Shown: positions 50,542 through 60,175 of the stretch, piece by piece
Layout of the letters: each line of letters opens with the position of its first letter
Position numbering within the stretch: the first letter of the stretch is position 1
DNA from: Chryseobacterium sp. PMSZPI
Lineage (GTDB): Bacteria > Bacteroidota > Bacteroidia > Flavobacteriales > Weeksellaceae
Direction of reading: 5' to 3'
DNA length: 64,000 nt
Assembly: GCF_002835665.1 (NCBI RefSeq)
Contig: NZ_PIZV01000051.1
Span: 124,001 to 188,000 of the forward strand
Position numbers and translations under genes: made by a program
The notes under the pieces: generated by a model
Seen by the model: only the letters and a program-made list of their open reading frames with translations
What the model was told of the DNA's origin: nothing
The model's database searches: none

Positions 50542-51306
50542 TTAAACGTCTAATTCTAATAAAGCAGGACAATGGTCAGAATGTACAGCTTCTTTTAAAA
50601 TAACGGCTCTGCTAAGCTTATCTTTTAAACTATAGGTGGTAAAATTGTAATCTAACCTCCAACCCTTATTTTTTGCCCTGGAATTTTGTCGATAGCTCCA
50701 CCAGGTATAATTATCCGGTTCATTATTGAAAAACCTGAAACTGTCGATTAATTCGCATTCGTTGATGAAATTAGTCATCCACTCTCTTTCCATAGGAAGA
50801 AATCCGGAAACATTTTTTAAACGGACTGGATCGTGAATGTCGATAGCTTCGTGACAAATATTAAAATCACCAGATATGATAAGGTTAGGAATTTCCCTTT
50901 TTAAGTTTTTGATATAATCTAAAAAATCGTGACAAAACTGCATTTTAAAATCTAACCTCTCAATATTAGAGGCGGAAGGAACATACACTGAAATAGCAGA
51001 ATATCCATCGAAATCTGCACGGATAATTCTGCCTTCATTATCATAACTTTCAATACCACATCCATACTCTACGTGATTAGGTTTAATTTTTGAGGCAATT
51101 CCGACACCACTGTAGCCTTTTCTTACTGCTGAATGCCAATAGCTATGATAGCCCAATTTTTCAAGGCTTTCAATATCAATTTGATCATTTCCTGCTTTAC
51201 TTTCCTGAATGCTGATAATATCAGGGTCGGTGGTCTTTAGCCAGCCTAAGAAATCTTTAGTGAATGCTGCCCGGATTCCGTTGACGTTGTATGTAATTAA
51301 TCTCAT
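50542..51306 (-). CDS. xth: Exodeoxyribonuclease III
   Basis: This 254-residue enzyme of the endonuclease/exonuclease/phosphatase fold repairs abasic sites and 3' blocks. Key blocks are RLITYNVNGIRAAF at the start, IISIQESKA with the metal Glu, YSGVGIASK, ISGDFNICHEAIDI with Asp and Asn, KGWRLDYNF and the terminal SDHCPALLELDV with the catalytic Asp-His. Length is normal. The start overlaps the stop of the YciI-like gene upstream on the same strand by 4 bp, so they are co-translated. Confidence 0.94.
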   Translation of the reverse strand: MRLITYNVNGIRAAFTKDFLGWLKTTDPDIISIQESKAGNDQIDIESLEKLGYHSYWHSAVRKGYSGVGIASKIKPNHVEYGCGIESYDNEGRIIRADFDGYSAISVYVPSASNIERLDFKMQFCHDFLDYIKNLKREIPNLIISGDFNICHEAIDIHDPVRLKNVSGFLPMEREWMTNFINECELIDSFRFFNNEPDNYTWWSYRQNSRAKNKGWRLDYNFTTYSLKDKLSRAVILKEAVHSDHCPALLELDV

Positions 51307-51596
51307 GAGTCTTTTATAAAGGATTTAAAATTTTCATTGTGCTTAGAAGGAATGAATTCGATAATTTCATAATCCGCTATGTGGTGGATATAGAAAGGAT
51401 CTTCTTTGATGATTTGCTCTGCTTCATCTTTTGATTGTGCGTTAGATATGATGATACCACCGGTTCTGGGCTCTTTTCTTCCCGAAGTAATAAAATGTCC
51501 GGAATCATAATACTTTTGAAGGAAATTGTTGTGTTCCGGAATGTGAATTTCAACACTTTCAAGAGGTGTTTTATAAGTGAGTGAAATAATAAACAT
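51303..51596 (-). CDS. YciI-like protein
   Basis: This 97-residue protein has the dimeric alpha/beta barrel fold of the YCII family. It has the strand MFIISLTYKTPLE, HIPEHNNFLQKYYDSGHFITSGRKEPRTGGIIIS with the family's His and Asp-like positions, and SKDEAEQIIKEDPFYIHHIADYEIIEF. The reaction is generally unknown. It is translationally coupled to xth by a 4-bp overlap, which may only reflect operon economy. Confidence 0.87.
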   Translation of the reverse strand: MFIISLTYKTPLESVEIHIPEHNNFLQKYYDSGHFITSGRKEPRTGGIIISNAQSKDEAEQIIKEDPFYIHHIADYEIIEFIPSKHNENFKSFIKDS

Positions 51597-51643
51597 GATT
51601 TATTTTTTACGAAGATATGAACTCTTTAAGATTATAAAAAAAG

Positions 51644-51675
51644 AAGCGGGAAAAATCAATTGATTTTTCCCGCTT
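51644..51675 (-). terminator. Perfect 32-bp palindromic terminator of porX
   Basis: AAGCGGGAAAAATCAA and its exact inverse abut at AATT, giving a perfect palindrome. On the minus strand it is followed by a T-run (plus strand shows ATAAAAAA before it). It lies 33 bp past the porX stop. Confidence 0.88.
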
Positions 51676-51707
51676 TAAACCCAAAATTAAATAAACTATG
51701 AAAAAAA

Positions 51708-53252
51708 CTACTTGGGTTCTAAAATACTGATAGGAATAATGCACTCTTCCAGTGAAATTCCTCCATGCTGGTAGGTTTCTTTATAGTAATTTACAAAGTG
51801 ATTATAATTCTTTGGATAAGCCAGGAATATATTATTTTTAGCAAAAATATATTTAGAACTTAAATTTCCTTTGGGAAGAAATAGCTTTTCCGGATTGGTG
51901 ATCGCCCAAACATCACTATCATCATACGTTAAACTTTTACCGGTTTTATATCGGATATTGGTAGATGTTTCTCTGTCACCTACAACTTTGCTTGGTTTCT
52001 TTACATATACAGTTCCGTGATCAGTAGTGATCACTAGTTTATAACCATTTTCTGCTGCCGTTTTGATAATCTTCATTAAAGAAGAATTTTCAAACCAGTT
52101 GAATGTAAGAGAACGGAAAGTTTTATCATCACGGATAAGCTGATTTACAATATGATTATCAGTTTTTGCGTGTGACAGGATATCGATGAAGTTGTATACA
52201 ATCACCAAAAGATCATTGTTTTTATGCTGATTGAAATCATCATAGATTTTCCTTTCAAAATCGGCATTCAAGACTTTGAGGTATTTCATGGATTTGGATC
52301 CAAGACCAATTCTTTTCATTTGATCTTCAAGGAAATCACGCTCAAATTCATTCTTATTTCCTTCTTCATTGTCATTAAACCATTTGTCAGGAAAGCGTTT
52401 TTCAATTTCTGATGGCATTAAACCGGCAAAGAACGAGTTTCTTGCATATTGTGTGGCGGTAGGAAGAATACTGTAATAATAATCTTCAGATACTTTATTA
52501 TAATATTTTGTAAATAATGGTTCAATTACTTTCCATTGGTCATAACGAAGGTTGTCAACCATTAGAAGAAGAACTTTTTCTTTTTCAACTTCAGGTTTTA
52601 CCTTTTCTTTGAAAAGCGTGTGACTCATGATAGGTTTATCAGAATCAGTAAGCCAATTTTCGTAATTTTTTTCAATGAACTTAGCAAACTGAATATTTGC
52701 TTCTTCTTTCTGTGATTGTAAAAGATCGGCAAACTCATTGTCTGCTACTTTATCAAATTTGATTTCCCAGCTAAGAATTTTTTTATAATATTCAGCCCAA
52801 TCCTGATACGTTCTTAGATAAGAAAGTTCCATCGAAAGGTTTCGGAATTCCTGTTGATATTGTAAAATCGTTTTTTGTTCCACCAAATTGTCCTGCTGAA
52901 GGTTCTTCTTTAATGAAAGTAATATTTGGTTGGGATTTACAGGTTTTAAAATATAATCTGCAATTTGGGAACCGATAGCTTCTTCCATGATGTGCTCTTC
53001 CTCACTTTTGGTTACCATTACTATTTTAAGGGAGTTGTCTTTTTCCTTAATCATAGGAATAGCTTCCAAGCCAGAGATGCCGGGCATATTTTCATCAATT
53101 AGCGTTAAAGCAAATTTCTCTGAATCCATAAGTTCCAAAGCCTCATTCACATTGTTAACAGGAGTTACCTGATAACCTTTCTTTTCTAAAAATACGATAT
53201 GAGGTTTAAGTAAATCTATTTCATCATCGATCCATAATATCTTTTCTGACAT
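51708..53252 (-). CDS. porX: PorX-type response regulator with PglZ domain (type IX secretion regulator)
   Basis: This 514-residue cytosolic protein has a CheY-like receiver domain (about 1-122) with acidic pocket D9-D10, phosphoacceptor D53 in LIDENMPGIS, and the conserved Lys in YILKPVNP. A helical linker follows, then a PglZ alkaline-phosphatase-like domain (about 220-514) with LLLMVDNLRYDQWK and ITTDHGTVYVKKPS carrying candidate metal ligands. This architecture is PorX, partner of the kinase PorY in control of the type IX secretion system in Bacteroidota. No porY, sigP or T9SS structural gene is adjacent, which is usual. The gene has its own terminator. Confidence 0.94.
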   Translation of the reverse strand: MSEKILWIDDEIDLLKPHIVFLEKKGYQVTPVNNVNEALELMDSEKFALTLIDENMPGISGLEAIPMIKEKDNSLKIVMVTKSEEEHIMEEAIGSQIADYILKPVNPNQILLSLKKNLQQDNLVEQKTILQYQQEFRNLSMELSYLRTYQDWAEYYKKILSWEIKFDKVADNEFADLLQSQKEEANIQFAKFIEKNYENWLTDSDKPIMSHTLFKEKVKPEVEKEKVLLLMVDNLRYDQWKVIEPLFTKYYNKVSEDYYYSILPTATQYARNSFFAGLMPSEIEKRFPDKWFNDNEEGNKNEFERDFLEDQMKRIGLGSKSMKYLKVLNADFERKIYDDFNQHKNNDLLVIVYNFIDILSHAKTDNHIVNQLIRDDKTFRSLTFNWFENSSLMKIIKTAAENGYKLVITTDHGTVYVKKPSKVVGDRETSTNIRYKTGKSLTYDDSDVWAITNPEKLFLPKGNLSSKYIFAKNNIFLAYPKNYNHFVNYYKETYQHGGISLEECIIPISILEPK

Positions 53253-53384
53253 AATTTATTTTTTACATGGTTATTGTATCAAAATGTTGACCAAATCCTT
53301 TTAAAATCTCACAAAATAGAGAGATTAAAAGTTAAATATTAGTTAAATGAAAAGTAATAAAATCTTTCATCATTTTTACAATAT

Positions 53385-55025
53385 TTATTCATTGGTCCTT
53401 ATATATTGCAAAGCTCTTTCCAGAACTTCATCTTTACCTTGTTTTATTCCTATAACAGAAGGTTTTACAATGATATCGGGAATAATACCTATTCTTTGTG
53501 TTTCTCTTCCATCAGGATAATAAGCCCCAAGACCGGAAAAACTGGTTTCCAGATCAGCAATTTTAAATTTAATAATGTCACCATTAGCTCCTGAGGTATT
53601 ACTTCCAATTATTTTGGCTTTTGGATGTTGTTTAAACATCATCGTTGTTGTTTCAGCTTGGCTCTGTGTATTTTCATCTACCAAAACTATAACATTTCCT
53701 TTATAATAATTCGGATTTTTTTTGCCAATACTGTTTTTTCTGCTGTAAAATTTGCCGGGATAATCGGTTTCAGGAAAAGTAAACTGATAATAAATCGTTT
53801 TTTCCGGAAGAAAGAGTTCGCTTAAAGGTCTGATGGTTTGTTTAGGGTAGTTTCTGAGATCAAAAATAATGGATTGTGTCGATTTTAGGTTTTGATACAT
53901 CTCATCAAGGTCCTGGTTTTCAATAATTCCCATGTTGACATAACCAATCTTTTTGTCGTTGTCTATGAATTTCCACTTTTCAGGAGTAAGACTTTTTTCA
54001 GTAATAATATCTTTAACAAAATAGGTTTTAGCTGTAATCTCCATATTTTGCCCATTTCTTTCAATTTTTACAAAAATGGAATCTTCATTGCTGAAAAGGA
54101 ACAGGTTCTTAACTTTCTTTATTTTTCCCCAAGAGTTGGATGCCGGAACGTATTTCCCAAAGTCGTTGACCATTTGAGGAATGGTTTTGCCATTAATATC
54201 GTAAATGATATCTCCTGTTTGTAAGGGAATTTCTTCATGGAACGAATTGCTGTTAATTTTTGTAACGACTAATTTCCCTTCGGCATATGAATATTCTACC
54301 GGAATTTTCTTGTTTCCATATTGATTGAGACTGATGAGTCTGGAGAAAAGAAATGCATGAGAATCATCGGTCTTGGTTACCAATTCGGCTAAGGTTAATT
54401 GATAGTTTTCGTCGTTATTAATCGCCAGAAACTTTGGAATCATTTCTGTTAAAACATCATTCCAGTTTTGATCGGTTTTATATTTATAGGGAAAAAAATA
54501 TTCAACATAGTTCCAATATCTGAATAATTCAAATAAAGAGATGGATTGGGACGAGAAGCCGGAACCATAAGAATTCTCATTTTTAAAATAGATTTTTCTT
54601 CCTCCTTTCCCGAGATAATAATTGTCCCCAATGTTTCTATTATTTTGAATATAATGAAGCTTTTGAGCGACATCTTCTGTGAATATATTAGGATGATCAA
54701 TCCAGCTAAGGTCAAAGTTTTTTAAAAAATAAACTTCTTTATTCTCTTTTAAACATACTCTACATGGTGCAATTTTTCCAAGATCGTCTATCCAGTTGGA
54801 ATACAAGATATTTAAACCTGTTTTGTCGTGAATGTTATCAAGCTCTTTAATTTTTTGAAAAAGCTGATGATCCCAATTTAAATTTCCCTTGGCAACATTA
54901 GGGTGATAATATTTTAGAAATCCCCAAACCCTACAAAGAGATTCCAGTTTCTGGGTTTCGGATAAAGCTTGTGCGGAGAAATGTAAACTAAAAAATAATA
55001 AAATGAAGAGAGTATATTTTCTCAT
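53385..55025 (-). CDS. S41-family secreted peptidase
   Basis: This 546-residue exported protein has a signal peptide (MRKYTLFILLFFSLHFSAQA). A N-terminal domain of about 200 residues follows, then a PDZ-like segment (about 255-300, LVVTKINSNSFHEEIPLQTGDIIYDING). The C-terminal S41 peptidase core has GNVIVLVDENTQSQAETTTMMFKQ, where the Ser before Ala-Glu is the expected nucleophile of the Ser-Lys dyad. IIGSNTSGANGD and the Arg-rich GIIPDIIVKPSVIGI end follow. The large N-terminal extension is common in Bacteroidota S41 proteins. Substrate unknown; periplasmic or surface location inferred. Confidence 0.88.
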   Translation of the reverse strand: MRKYTLFILLFFSLHFSAQALSETQKLESLCRVWGFLKYYHPNVAKGNLNWDHQLFQKIKELDNIHDKTGLNILYSNWIDDLGKIAPCRVCLKENKEVYFLKNFDLSWIDHPNIFTEDVAQKLHYIQNNRNIGDNYYLGKGGRKIYFKNENSYGSGFSSQSISLFELFRYWNYVEYFFPYKYKTDQNWNDVLTEMIPKFLAINNDENYQLTLAELVTKTDDSHAFLFSRLISLNQYGNKKIPVEYSYAEGKLVVTKINSNSFHEEIPLQTGDIIYDINGKTIPQMVNDFGKYVPASNSWGKIKKVKNLFLFSNEDSIFVKIERNGQNMEITAKTYFVKDIITEKSLTPEKWKFIDNDKKIGYVNMGIIENQDLDEMYQNLKSTQSIIFDLRNYPKQTIRPLSELFLPEKTIYYQFTFPETDYPGKFYSRKNSIGKKNPNYYKGNVIVLVDENTQSQAETTTMMFKQHPKAKIIGSNTSGANGDIIKFKIADLETSFSGLGAYYPDGRETQRIGIIPDIIVKPSVIGIKQGKDEVLERALQYIRTNE

Positions 55026-55050
55026 TAAAGGTTATTATGTGTTTTTATAT

Positions 55051-55081
55051 CAAAGATAAATTTTTAGTGTAATAAATACAA
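55051..55081 (-). promoter_or_regulatory. Promoter of the S41 peptidase gene
   Basis: On the minus strand, TTG (55081-55079) is followed after 20 bp by TATCTTTG (55058-55051), a full match to the Bacteroidota consensus, 25 bp before the ATG at 55025. Confidence 0.7.
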
Positions 55082-55189
55082 TGCTTTTGAATAATAATAT
55101 AAAGTAAAAAACCTGAAAAAAAAGGTTATGATGGTCAATATTATAAAAAATAATATATTAAGTATTCAGAATATAGCCCAATCATCCAT

Positions 55190-55235
55190 ACCCATTGTAC
55201 TCAATAACTTCCAGTCTCCGGCCTTTTAATACTAA
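55190..55235. repeat. Possible remnant of a dispersed repeat
   Basis: The GC-rich word CTTCCAGTCTCCGGCC stands out in an AT-rich gap and resembles (inverted) the GGCCGCAAGCCGGAA segment near 18304. A short remnant of the same element family is possible. The rest of the 55026-55293 gap holds two promoter elements and nothing else. Confidence 0.25.
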
Positions 55236-55263
55236 TTTAATTATCCTTCCCATTTAAAATGCC

Positions 55264-55271
55264 TAACTTTG
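55264..55271 (+). promoter_or_regulatory. -7 element of the HD hydrolase gene
   Basis: TAACTTTG matches TAnnTTTG, 22 bp before the ATG at 55294; no clear -33 element. Confidence 0.5.
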
Positions 55272-55293
55272 TTTATTAATATTTGACGTTTCA

Positions 55294-56520
55294 ATGCAGA
55301 ATAAGCTAAAAATAATCAATGATCCCGTTCATGGGTTTATTAAAATTCCACACGAAATTTTATTTGATATTGTTGAGCACCCCTATTTTCAAAGATTAAG
55401 AAGGATAGGGCAGACCGGTCTTTTGAATCTGATATTTCCGGGAGCTACGCATACTAGGTTTCACCATGCCCTGGGAGCGATGCATCTCATGTTTACTGCA
55501 TTGGAAACATTGAAACAGAAAGGTGTTAAAATTTCTGAAGAAGAAGAAAAAGGAGCAATGCTGGCAATTTTGATGCATGATATTGGTCATGGTCCATTCT
55601 CTCATGCCTTGGAAAGTATGCTAATGGACGACTGGCACCACGAAAATCTTTCCTTATTGTTGATGAATAAATTAAATGATGAGTTTGATGGGCAATTATC
55701 TACTGCGATTGAAATGTTCCAGGGAAAATATCATCGAAAATTTTTCAATCAGCTTATTTCCTCCCAGCTTGATGTTGATCGATTGGATTATTTAAAAAGA
55801 GACAGCTTTTTTACAGGAGTATCGGAGGGGAATATCAATACCCAGAGGATTATTTCGATGATGAATGTTTGTGAAGAAGGAGAATTGGTTATCGATGCAA
55901 AGGGAATTTATTCTATTGAAAATTTTTTAACGGCCAGAATGTTTATGTACTGGCAGGTTTATTACCATAAGACATCTGCTTTGGCCGAATTTCTTTTGGT
56001 TAAAATCCTGGAAAGAGCAAAATATTTGGTTTCTCAAGGGCATCAGCTTCCGGCTACAGAAAATCTCAAATATTTCTTATACAGAGGAAAAAGTTCTGCA
56101 ACCGATGAGGATATAGAACGATTTACACAACTTGATGATAATGATATTATTCAGGCTATGAAAGAATGGCAAAATTCTGATGACTTCATTTTATCATACT
56201 GGTGTAAATGTGTAATCGGAAGAAATCTTCCAAAAACAATTATTTCGTCACATCCATTTGATGAAGAAATTATTAAAGAAAAAATAGAAAAGACTAATAA
56301 ATTTTTTGATATTGATAATGGTATGGCACTTGTTCATGAGATTAAAAGAAAACTCTTACCTTACAATACAGAGAAACAGCCTATCTATCTATTGCAGAAA
56401 AATGGTAAAAAAACGAGACTACACGAGTCGGAAGATCAGCTTTTGTCAGGGTTAATGGTTCATAAAACAACAAGATATATCCTCATGTTCCCAAGAGATA
56501 TTTCACAAATAGATTCTTAA
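55294..56520 (+). CDS. HD-superfamily phosphohydrolase (dNTPase-like)
   Basis: This 408-residue cytosolic protein begins NDPVHGFIKIPHEILFDIVEHP, with the HD metal ligands H53 (THTRFHHALG), H95-D96 in ILMHDIGHGPFSHALE and the distal Asp in SQLDVDRLDYLKRDSF. The block and length match the YwfO-like group related to dNTP triphosphohydrolases and SAMHD1. The actual substrate is not certain. It lies 71 bp upstream of lpxD, but lpxD has its own promoter. A defence role is possible for some relatives but nothing here suggests it. Confidence 0.9.
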   Translation: MQNKLKIINDPVHGFIKIPHEILFDIVEHPYFQRLRRIGQTGLLNLIFPGATHTRFHHALGAMHLMFTALETLKQKGVKISEEEEKGAMLAILMHDIGHGPFSHALESMLMDDWHHENLSLLLMNKLNDEFDGQLSTAIEMFQGKYHRKFFNQLISSQLDVDRLDYLKRDSFFTGVSEGNINTQRIISMMNVCEEGELVIDAKGIYSIENFLTARMFMYWQVYYHKTSALAEFLLVKILERAKYLVSQGHQLPATENLKYFLYRGKSSATDEDIERFTQLDDNDIIQAMKEWQNSDDFILSYWCKCVIGRNLPKTIISSHPFDEEIIKEKIEKTNKFFDIDNGMALVHEIKRKLLPYNTEKQPIYLLQKNGKKTRLHESEDQLLSGLMVHKTTRYILMFPRDISQIDS

Positions 56521-56557
56521 AAATTATTAAAATTTACGATCTCAAACCAAAACGTGT

Positions 56558-56585
56558 TTGCAAATTCTAGAATTTCTTATCTTTG
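56558..56585 (+). promoter_or_regulatory. Promoter of the lpx operon, almost leaderless
   Basis: TTG (56558-56560) is followed after 17 bp by TATCTTTG (56578-56585). The ATG at 56592 is only 6 nt further, so the transcript would have a leader of only a few nucleotides. Confidence 0.6.
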
Positions 56586-56591
56586 CAGAAT

Positions 56592-57623
56592 ATGGAATTT
56601 ACAGCTTCGCAAATTGCAAGTTTTATTGACGGAAAAATAATAGGTGACGAGAACGCACTTATTACAGGGGTTTCACCAATTGAAAATGGAGAATCAGGAC
56701 ATCTTTCTTTTATAGCACAAGATCGTTTCTCTCATTTTTTGGATACCTCAAAATGCTCCGTTATTATTGTTTCGGAAAAACTTCTGGCTAAAAATAATTA
56801 CAACCCTACTATAATCGTTGTGAAAGATGCTTATCTTTCTTTCCAAATTCTGATGAATCTATATCAGGAAATGAAGGGAAGAAAAGAAGGTATCGAAAAT
56901 GGTTCTTCTATTCATGACACAGCTGTGATAGGTGATAAAGCTTATATCGGAGCATTTACTTATGTTTCTGAAAAGGCTAAAATCGGTGAGGGATCACAAA
57001 TCTATCCACATGTATATATCGGAAAAGGAGTGAAAATTGGTAAAAACTGTAAAATTGACAGTGGAGCCAGAATTTATGATTACTGCATTATCGGTGATAA
57101 TTGTGTGATTCATTCCAATACAGTGATAGGTGGAGATGGATTTGGTTTTCAGCCAACAGCAGATGGATTTAAAAAAATCCCACAATTAGGGAATGTTATT
57201 ATTGAAGATGATGTTGAAATTGGTTCTAATTGCAGTATTGACAGAGCTACAATAGGCTCTACCATTATTGGAAAAGGAACAAAAATCGATAACTTGATTC
57301 AAATTGCCCATAACGTAAAAATTGGTCAAAATAACGTAATCGCTGCCCAAGCAGGAATTGCAGGCTCTACAACCATTGGAGACTGGAATCAAATCGGAGG
57401 TCAGGTAGGAATTGTAGGACATATTAAAATCGGAAATCAAGTGAAAATTCAGGCTCAGAGTGGTGTGAATTCTAGCGTTAATGATAAAGAAACATTATAT
57501 GGTTCTCCTGCAATCAGCTATAATGATTATCTAAGGAATTATGTTCATTTCAGAAATTTTACTGAAATTGTAAGCAGAATAAATAATCTTGAGAATAACT
57601 CAAAAGATAATACTAATGAGTGA
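56592..57623 (+). CDS. lpxD: UDP-3-O-acylglucosamine N-acyltransferase
   Basis: This 343-residue left-handed beta-helix enzyme adds the second acyl chain in lipid A synthesis. The N-terminal uridine-binding domain ([20 protein letters not shown] to about residue 100) is followed by hexapeptide repeats. The catalytic His is H240 in [12 protein letters not shown], close to H239 of E. coli. The C-terminal helix has [21 protein letters not shown] chose the ATG at 56592 because an upstream TTG would lie inside the -7 box. It overlaps lpxC/fabZ by 8 bp. Despite sharing a promoter region style with the 4064 gene, it is part of a long operon. Confidence 0.94.
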   Translation: MEFTASQIASFIDGKIIGDENALITGVSPIENGESGHLSFIAQDRFSHFLDTSKCSVIIVSEKLLAKNNYNPTIIVVKDAYLSFQILMNLYQEMKGRKEGIENGSSIHDTAVIGDKAYIGAFTYVSEKAKIGEGSQIYPHVYIGKGVKIGKNCKIDSGARIYDYCIIGDNCVIHSNTVIGGDGFGFQPTADGFKKIPQLGNVIIEDDVEIGSNCSIDRATIGSTIIGKGTKIDNLIQIAHNVKIGQNNVIAAQAGIAGSTTIGDWNQIGGQVGIVGHIKIGNQVKIQAQSGVNSSVNDKETLYGSPAISYNDYLRNYVHFRNFTEIVSRINNLENNSKDNTNE

Positions 57624-59013
57624 TATGCAAAAAACACTTCAGAAAGAGGTAACTCTTTCTGGAATTGGTCTTCATACTGGTAGAGAAGTAAAACTTACCA
57701 TTAAACCTGCAAAAGAAAACACAGGTTTTGTATTTGTAAGAACAGACCTTGAGGGACATCCTCAGGTTGAGGCGGATGTAAATTATGTTGTAGCAACAGA
57801 AAGAGGAACAACATTAGAAAAGCTGGGAGTAAAGATTACAACTTGTGAACATCTTTTAGCAGCTTTAGTAGGTTGTGATATTGATAACGCAATCTTAGAA
57901 ATGGATGCCTCTGAGCCTCCAATTTTGGATGGATCTTCAAAATTCTTTGTGGAAGCTATCGAAAGTGTAGGGGTTACAGAGCAAAGTGTAGCCAGAGAAT
58001 ACCTGGTAGTAAAAGAAGTTCTTACTTATAGTGATCCGGCTACCGGTTCGGAAATTACAATTATCCCTTCAGATACATACGAAGTAACGACTATGGTAGA
58101 TTTTGGAACCAAAGTATTGGGAACCCAAAATGCTACTCTTAAAAATATTTCTGAGTTTAAAGATGAAATCTCTTCTGCAAGAACATTCAGTTTCCTGCAC
58201 GAATTGGAAATGCTTTTAGATCATGGATTGATCAAAGGAGGAGATATCTCCAATGCTATTGTATATGTAGATAAAGATCTTACTCCGGAAACTACAGAAA
58301 AATTGAAAAAAGCATTTGGAAAAGATAACGTTTCTATCAGACCAAATGGTATTTTGGATAACCTAAACCTAAACTATCCTAACGAAGCTGCAAGACATAA
58401 ATTACTAGATGTAATTGGTGACTTGGCATTAGCCGGGGTGAAAATCAAAGGAAAAGTTATTGCTAATAAACCAGGACATTATGTAAATACGCAGTTTGCT
58501 AAAAAGCTGAACCGTCAATGGAAATTACAGAAGAAAAAAAATGTTCCTGATTTTGATTTAACTAAAGAGCCGGTGTTTGATATCAACGGAATTATGAAGT
58601 TAATGCCTCATAGACCCCCGTTCTTATTGATCGATAAAGTTCTTGAACTTTCAGATTCACATGTAGTAGGATTGAAAAATGTTACAATGAATGAACCTTT
58701 CTTCGTTGGACATTTCCCTAAAGAGCCTGTAATGCCAGGAGTTCTTCAAGTGGAAGCACTAGCCCAAACCGGAGGTATTCTGGTGCTGGCAAGTGTTCCG
58801 GATCCGGAAAACTATTCTACTTATTTTATCAAAATAGATAAAGTGAAATTCAAGAGAAAAGTAGTTCCGGGTGATACTATTATTTTCAAAATTGAATTGA
58901 TAGAGCCTATCAGAAGAGGTATCGTTCACATGCAAGGGTACGGATATGTAGGAGATACAGTGGCAGTAGAAGCGGAGCTAATGGCTCAAGTTGCAAAAAA
59001 TAAAGTTGATTAA
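57616..59013 (+). CDS. lpxC/fabZ: Bifunctional UDP-3-O-acyl-GlcNAc deacetylase / 3-hydroxyacyl-ACP dehydratase
   Basis: This 465-residue fusion joins the committed step of lipid A synthesis to the FabZ step of fatty acid synthesis, a known Bacteroidota arrangement. LpxC (about 1-300) begins [22 protein letters not shown] and carries the zinc ligands in [12 protein letters not shown] and [15 protein letters not shown]. FabZ (about 315-465) begins [21 protein letters not shown] and has the catalytic His and Glu in [24 protein letters not shown] chose the ATG at 57616, 8 bp inside lpxD; an ATG nine bases later is an alternative. The next gene starts directly after the stop. Confidence 0.96.
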   Translation: MSDMQKTLQKEVTLSGIGLHTGREVKLTIKPAKENTGFVFVRTDLEGHPQVEADVNYVVATERGTTLEKLGVKITTCEHLLAALVGCDIDNAILEMDASEPPILDGSSKFFVEAIESVGVTEQSVAREYLVVKEVLTYSDPATGSEITIIPSDTYEVTTMVDFGTKVLGTQNATLKNISEFKDEISSARTFSFLHELEMLLDHGLIKGGDISNAIVYVDKDLTPETTEKLKKAFGKDNVSIRPNGILDNLNLNYPNEAARHKLLDVIGDLALAGVKIKGKVIANKPGHYVNTQFAKKLNRQWKLQKKKNVPDFDLTKEPVFDINGIMKLMPHRPPFLLIDKVLELSDSHVVGLKNVTMNEPFFVGHFPKEPVMPGVLQVEALAQTGGILVLASVPDPENYSTYFIKIDKVKFKRKVVPGDTIIFKIELIEPIRRGIVHMQGYGYVGDTVAVEAELMAQVAKNKVD

Positions 59014-59802
59014 ATGATTCATCAGTTAGCAGCCGTAGATAAACGTGCGAAAATCAGCAAAAATGTAATTGTAGAACCATTTACTACAATTGCAGGAGAT
59101 GTAGAAATTGGAGAAGGTACATGGATTGGTCCCAATGTTACCATTATGGAGGGGGCAAGAATCGGAAAAGATTGTAAAATCTTTCCCGGAACAGTAATTT
59201 CTGCAATTCCTCAGGACTTAAAGTTTGATGGAGAAGATACACAAACCATTATTGGAGATAATACGACTTTAAGAGAATGTGTTACCATCAACAGAGGAAC
59301 AAAAGCATTAGGATATACGAAAGTAGGAAGTAACTGTCTTATTATGGCAACTTCGCACGTGGCTCACGACTGTATCATCGGAGATAATGTAATTATCGCT
59401 AATGGTTGTGGTATTGCAGGACATGTGGAGATCGGTGATTTTACAGTAATGGGTGGTTTGTCAGCTGTTCAACAGTTTGGTAAAATCGGAAAACATACAA
59501 TGATTTCAGGAGGTTCCCTGATCAGAAAAGATATTCCTCCTTACGTAAAAGTAGCGAGAGACCCAATCTCTTATGCAGGTATTAATTCTGTTGGTTTAAG
59601 AAGAAGAGGATTTTCTAATGAAAAAATCTTTGAAATCCAAAAAATTTACAGAGCTATTTTCCAGATGAAAATGAATGTTTCTCAAGCTTTAGCATATATT
59701 GAAAAAGAAATGCTTCCTACCGCTGAAAGAGATGAAATCTTACAATTCATTCAAAACTCCCCGAGAGGTATTGTAAAAGGGTACGGAACAGGTAAAGAGT
59801 AA
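59014..59802 (+). CDS. lpxA: UDP-N-acetylglucosamine O-acyltransferase
   Basis: This 262-residue enzyme catalyses the first step of lipid A synthesis. It is a left-handed beta-helix with repeated hexapeptides (ISKNVIVEPFTTIAGDVEIGEG onward). The catalytic His is in MATSHVAHDCIIGD (H118, matching E. coli H125). The helical C-terminus (FSNEKIFEIQKIYRAIFQM to the end) is normal. It starts immediately after the lpxC/fabZ stop and 7 bp before a small secreted protein gene, so the lpx genes are one transcription unit. Confidence 0.96.
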   Translation: MIHQLAAVDKRAKISKNVIVEPFTTIAGDVEIGEGTWIGPNVTIMEGARIGKDCKIFPGTVISAIPQDLKFDGEDTQTIIGDNTTLRECVTINRGTKALGYTKVGSNCLIMATSHVAHDCIIGDNVIIANGCGIAGHVEIGDFTVMGGLSAVQQFGKIGKHTMISGGSLIRKDIPPYVKVARDPISYAGINSVGLRRRGFSNEKIFEIQKIYRAIFQMKMNVSQALAYIEKEMLPTAERDEILQFIQNSPRGIVKGYGTGKE

Positions 59803-59809
59803 TAACAAT

Positions 59810-60163
59810 ATGATACGAATCCTTTTCATATTAAGTTTTATTTTACTTTCAACCGGTTGGGCTTTTGGTCAAGTAAAATTGCAGGGAGATACTGTAAATT
59901 TGACTCAGGATATGAAATATTTGAATTCGTTCAGTATCCATCAAAAACAAGATACTTTGACAGATCAGTTAGTGAAAAACACAAACCTGAATATCAATCA
60001 AAGTTTAAAAGCTGTTTATGTTAAAAATAATGGTTTTAAAAAAGAAGTAGATTATTTTAAATCTAACGAAAATGTTTTTGAAAATGAATTTGGAAGGATA
60101 AAAATAAATGAAACACCACGTGACAGAATTGAGTCCGTTCTAAACATAATTTTAAATAAGTAA
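59810..60163 (+). CDS. Small exported protein in the lpx-efp operon
   Basis: This 117-residue protein has a clean signal peptide (MIRILFILSFILLSTGWAFG, then QVKLQGD). The mature part is hydrophilic and Lys/Asn-rich, with a possible short helix pair. I do not recognise a family. It lies 7 bp after lpxA and 12 bp before efp on the same strand, so it is probably co-transcribed with lipid A genes, which hints at an envelope role but does not prove one. Confidence 0.7.
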   Translation: MIRILFILSFILLSTGWAFGQVKLQGDTVNLTQDMKYLNSFSIHQKQDTLTDQLVKNTNLNINQSLKAVYVKNNGFKKEVDYFKSNENVFENEFGRIKINETPRDRIESVLNIILNK

Positions 60164-60175
60164 TATAATATATTA

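Noticed and set aside
51708..53252. PglZ domain as a sign of a BREX or other phage-defence system
   Set aside because: The PglZ domain is fused to an intact receiver domain (PorX architecture), and no BrxX, BrxC or BrxL-like neighbour is present.
55294..56520. HD dNTPase-like protein as a nucleotide-depletion defence gene
   Set aside because: Its neighbours are housekeeping genes (lpx operon) and the family is widespread; nothing supports a defence island.
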